This document shows positions 61,857 through 64,000 of a DNA stretch of 64,000 nucleotides, piece by piece; position 1 is the stretch's first letter, and the number at the start of each line of letters is the position of its first letter. Both the position numbers and the translations under genes were made by a program. Under the pieces are notes generated by a model that was not told the origin of the DNA, searched no databases, and worked only from the letters and a program-made list of their open reading frames with translations. Location of the stretch: the NCBI RefSeq assembly GCF_029278605.1, contig NZ_CP119572.1, positions 2,976,001 to 3,040,000 of the forward strand. The letters are read 5' to 3'. This stretch comes from Cupriavidus sp. WKF15 (GTDB lineage: Bacteria; Pseudomonadota; Gammaproteobacteria; Burkholderiales; Burkholderiaceae).

Positions 61857-62465
61857 ATGTCATCACATATTCATCCGGTTGAGCTTGCGAAGGCGTACCG
61901 TCTGTTGAACCACGGTCCCACTGTACTGGTCAGCGCCGCTGCCGACGGGCACCGCAACATCATGGCCGCCGCATGGGCCATGCCACTGGATTTCGCGCCG
62001 CCCAAGGTTGCGGTGGTGCTGGACAAGAGCACCTGGACGCGCCGGCTGCTCGAGCAGAGCGGCGAGTTCGTGCTGCAGGTGCCAACGGCAAGCCAGGTCG
62101 ACCTGACCGAAGCGCTCGGCTCCAGTTCCGGACAGTCACTCGCCGAACAGCAAGGCACGGACAAGTTCGAGGCGTTCGGCCTGGATGCCTTCGCTGGTAC
62201 CGCCGTGGGCGCCCCGCTGCTGGCCGGCTGCGCGGCGTGGCTGGAATGCCGGCTGCTGCCCGAGCCGCCGATCCAGCAGACCTATGACCTGTTCCTCGGC
62301 GAAGTCGTCGCGGCACACGCCGATGCGCGCGTGTTCAGCAACGGACGCTGGCATTTCGACGGACACGACGCGCTTCGCACCATCCACCACGTGGCCGGTG
62401 GCCATTTCCTGGTCGACGGCGACGCCGTGGACGCGCGGCCGCTGGCGGCACGGCGCGGCGGCTGA
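61857..62465 (+). CDS. Flavin reductase-like domain protein
   Basis: 202-residue FMN-binding split-barrel protein: HPVELAKAYRLLNHGPTVLVSA at the N-terminus, NIMAAAWAMPLDFAPPKVAVVLDKSTWTRRLLEQSGEFVLQVP at about 33-75, and HHVAGGHFLVDG near the C-terminus. Such proteins reduce flavin with NAD(P)H for partner monooxygenases or act on other substrates. No monooxygenase is adjacent. Start ATG 61857 is chosen over an upstream TTG in the promoter region. Confidence 0.87.
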   Translation: MSSHIHPVELAKAYRLLNHGPTVLVSAAADGHRNIMAAAWAMPLDFAPPKVAVVLDKSTWTRRLLEQSGEFVLQVPTASQVDLTEALGSSSGQSLAEQQGTDKFEAFGLDAFAGTAVGAPLLAGCAAWLECRLLPEPPIQQTYDLFLGEVVAAHADARVFSNGRWHFDGHDALRTIHHVAGGHFLVDGDAVDARPLAARRGG

Positions 62466-62474
62466 CACGCAAAG

Positions 62475-62500
62475 AAAAACGCGCCCGAAGGCGCGTTTTT
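62475..62500. terminator. Bidirectional intrinsic terminator between flavin reductase gene and gap
   Basis: AAAAACGCGCC and GGCGCGTTTTT form an 11-bp palindrome around a CGAA loop, between convergent stops at 62465 and 62519. Confidence 0.9.
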
Positions 62501-62518
62501 CGTGTCAGGCTGACTGGA

Positions 62519-63541
<1,023 letters not shown>

Positions 63542-63577
63542 CTAGAAAACTGGGGCGTCGGGTTGTCCGCCGGAAAA

Positions 63578-64000
63578 TTATTGCAGCGCGTCCTTGACGG
63601 TCCGGACCACGTTGTCGACGGTGAAGCCGAAGTGCTTGAACAACACGCCCGCCGGGGCCGATTCGCCGTAGGTGTCGATGCCCACAACAGCCTGGACCTG
63701 GTATTTCCACCAGAAATCCGTCACACCGGCTTCCACGGCCACGCGCGGCACGCCCTCGGGCAGCACGCTGGCCTTGTAGGCGGCTTCCTGCTTGTCGAAC
63801 ACGCTCGTCGACGGGACCGACACCACGCGCACGTGCACGCCTTCGGCGGCGAGCTGGTCGGCGGCGCCGACCGCCAGGCCGACTTCCGAGCCGGTGGCCA
63901 GGATCGCGGCGTCAGGGCGGCCCGTCTTCGGGTTGGCGCCGTCGCGCAGCACATAGCCGCCGCGCGCGATATTGGCGCGGGTGGCGTCGTCACGCTGCTG
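63578..64000 (-). CDS. tkt: Transketolase (C-terminal part; 5' end outside window)
   Basis: The last 140 residues of transketolase are in the window: [77 protein letters not shown]. These are the typical C-terminal domain motifs. It acts in the pentose phosphate and Calvin cycles. The gene continues beyond position 64000 and is followed by gap in what looks like one operon. Confidence 0.96.
   Translation of the reverse strand, partial: QQRDDATRANIARGGYVLRDGANPKTGRPDAAILATGSEVGLAVGAADQLAAEGVHVRVVSVPSTSVFDKQEAAYKASVLPEGVPRVAVEAGVTDFWWKYQVQAVVGIDTYGESAPAGVLFKHFGFTVDNVVRTVKDALQ

Overview
The window is GC-rich chromosomal DNA of a betaproteobacterium of the Burkholderiales. Gene content and order (dnaKJ, glcDEF, pilTU, recG-oxyR-dps, queA-tgt-yajC-secDF, a phcBSRQ-type cassette, purB, mnmA, pnt, leuS-lptE-holA, dapB-bamE-fur, gap-tkt) point to Cupriavidus or a close Ralstonia relative. 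That placement rests on recognised families and recalled synteny, not on a database search. Almost all of the window is core chromosome. The one clear mobile element is a group II intron. I saw no tRNA, rRNA, CRISPR array, prophage or IS transposase.

Layout. 1-5.8 kb (minus): the 5' part of a PabB-PabC fusion, then dnaJ and dnaK with a sigma-32-type promoter, then a PduO-type cobalamin adenosyltransferase. 6.0-14.0 kb (plus): a D-lactate-dehydrogenase-like flavoprotein, a LysR regulator, glcD-glcE-glcF and an LrgA/LrgB membrane pair, which together look like a 2-hydroxyacid (glycolate/lactate) oxidation and transport block. 14.1-18 kb: VOC protein, WYL regulator, glutathione peroxidase, pilU and pilT. 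18-24.7 kb: yggS-proC, ubiA, then dps, oxyR and recG (peroxide defence and fork repair). 24.8-30.6 kb (plus): queA-tgt-yajC-secD-secF, covering queuosine synthesis and protein export.

30.7-35.7 kb (minus): four contiguous genes matching the phcBSRQ quorum-sensing cassette: SAM methyltransferase, membrane histidine kinase, receiver-kinase hybrid and response regulator, with the last two overlapping by 4 bp. 36-37.9 kb (minus): cytochrome b561 followed by two exported YceI/lipocalin-like proteins, the arrangement of the Burkholderia bcn operon. A strong 15-bp palindrome lies upstream. 38.1-39.9 kb: a group II intron inserted immediately after the purB terminator. 40-44 kb: purB, a GST gene with a large hairpin in its leader, mnmA and a Nudix gene.

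44.2-48.8 kb (plus): split transhydrogenase pntAA/pntAB/pntB, with panD and a HAD-family putative lipoprotein inserted between pntAA and pntAB. 48.9-55.5 kb: an unusual response regulator, an RlmL-like RNA methyltransferase, a DsbA-fold isomerase, hemJ, proA, holA and lptE. 55.6-64 kb: leuS, dapB, bamE, fur, a LysR regulator divergent from a flavin reductase-like gene, then gap and the end of tkt. A family of CCCTCTCCC/GGGAGAGGG palindromes recurs at three intergenic sites, and many operons end in clear intrinsic terminators.
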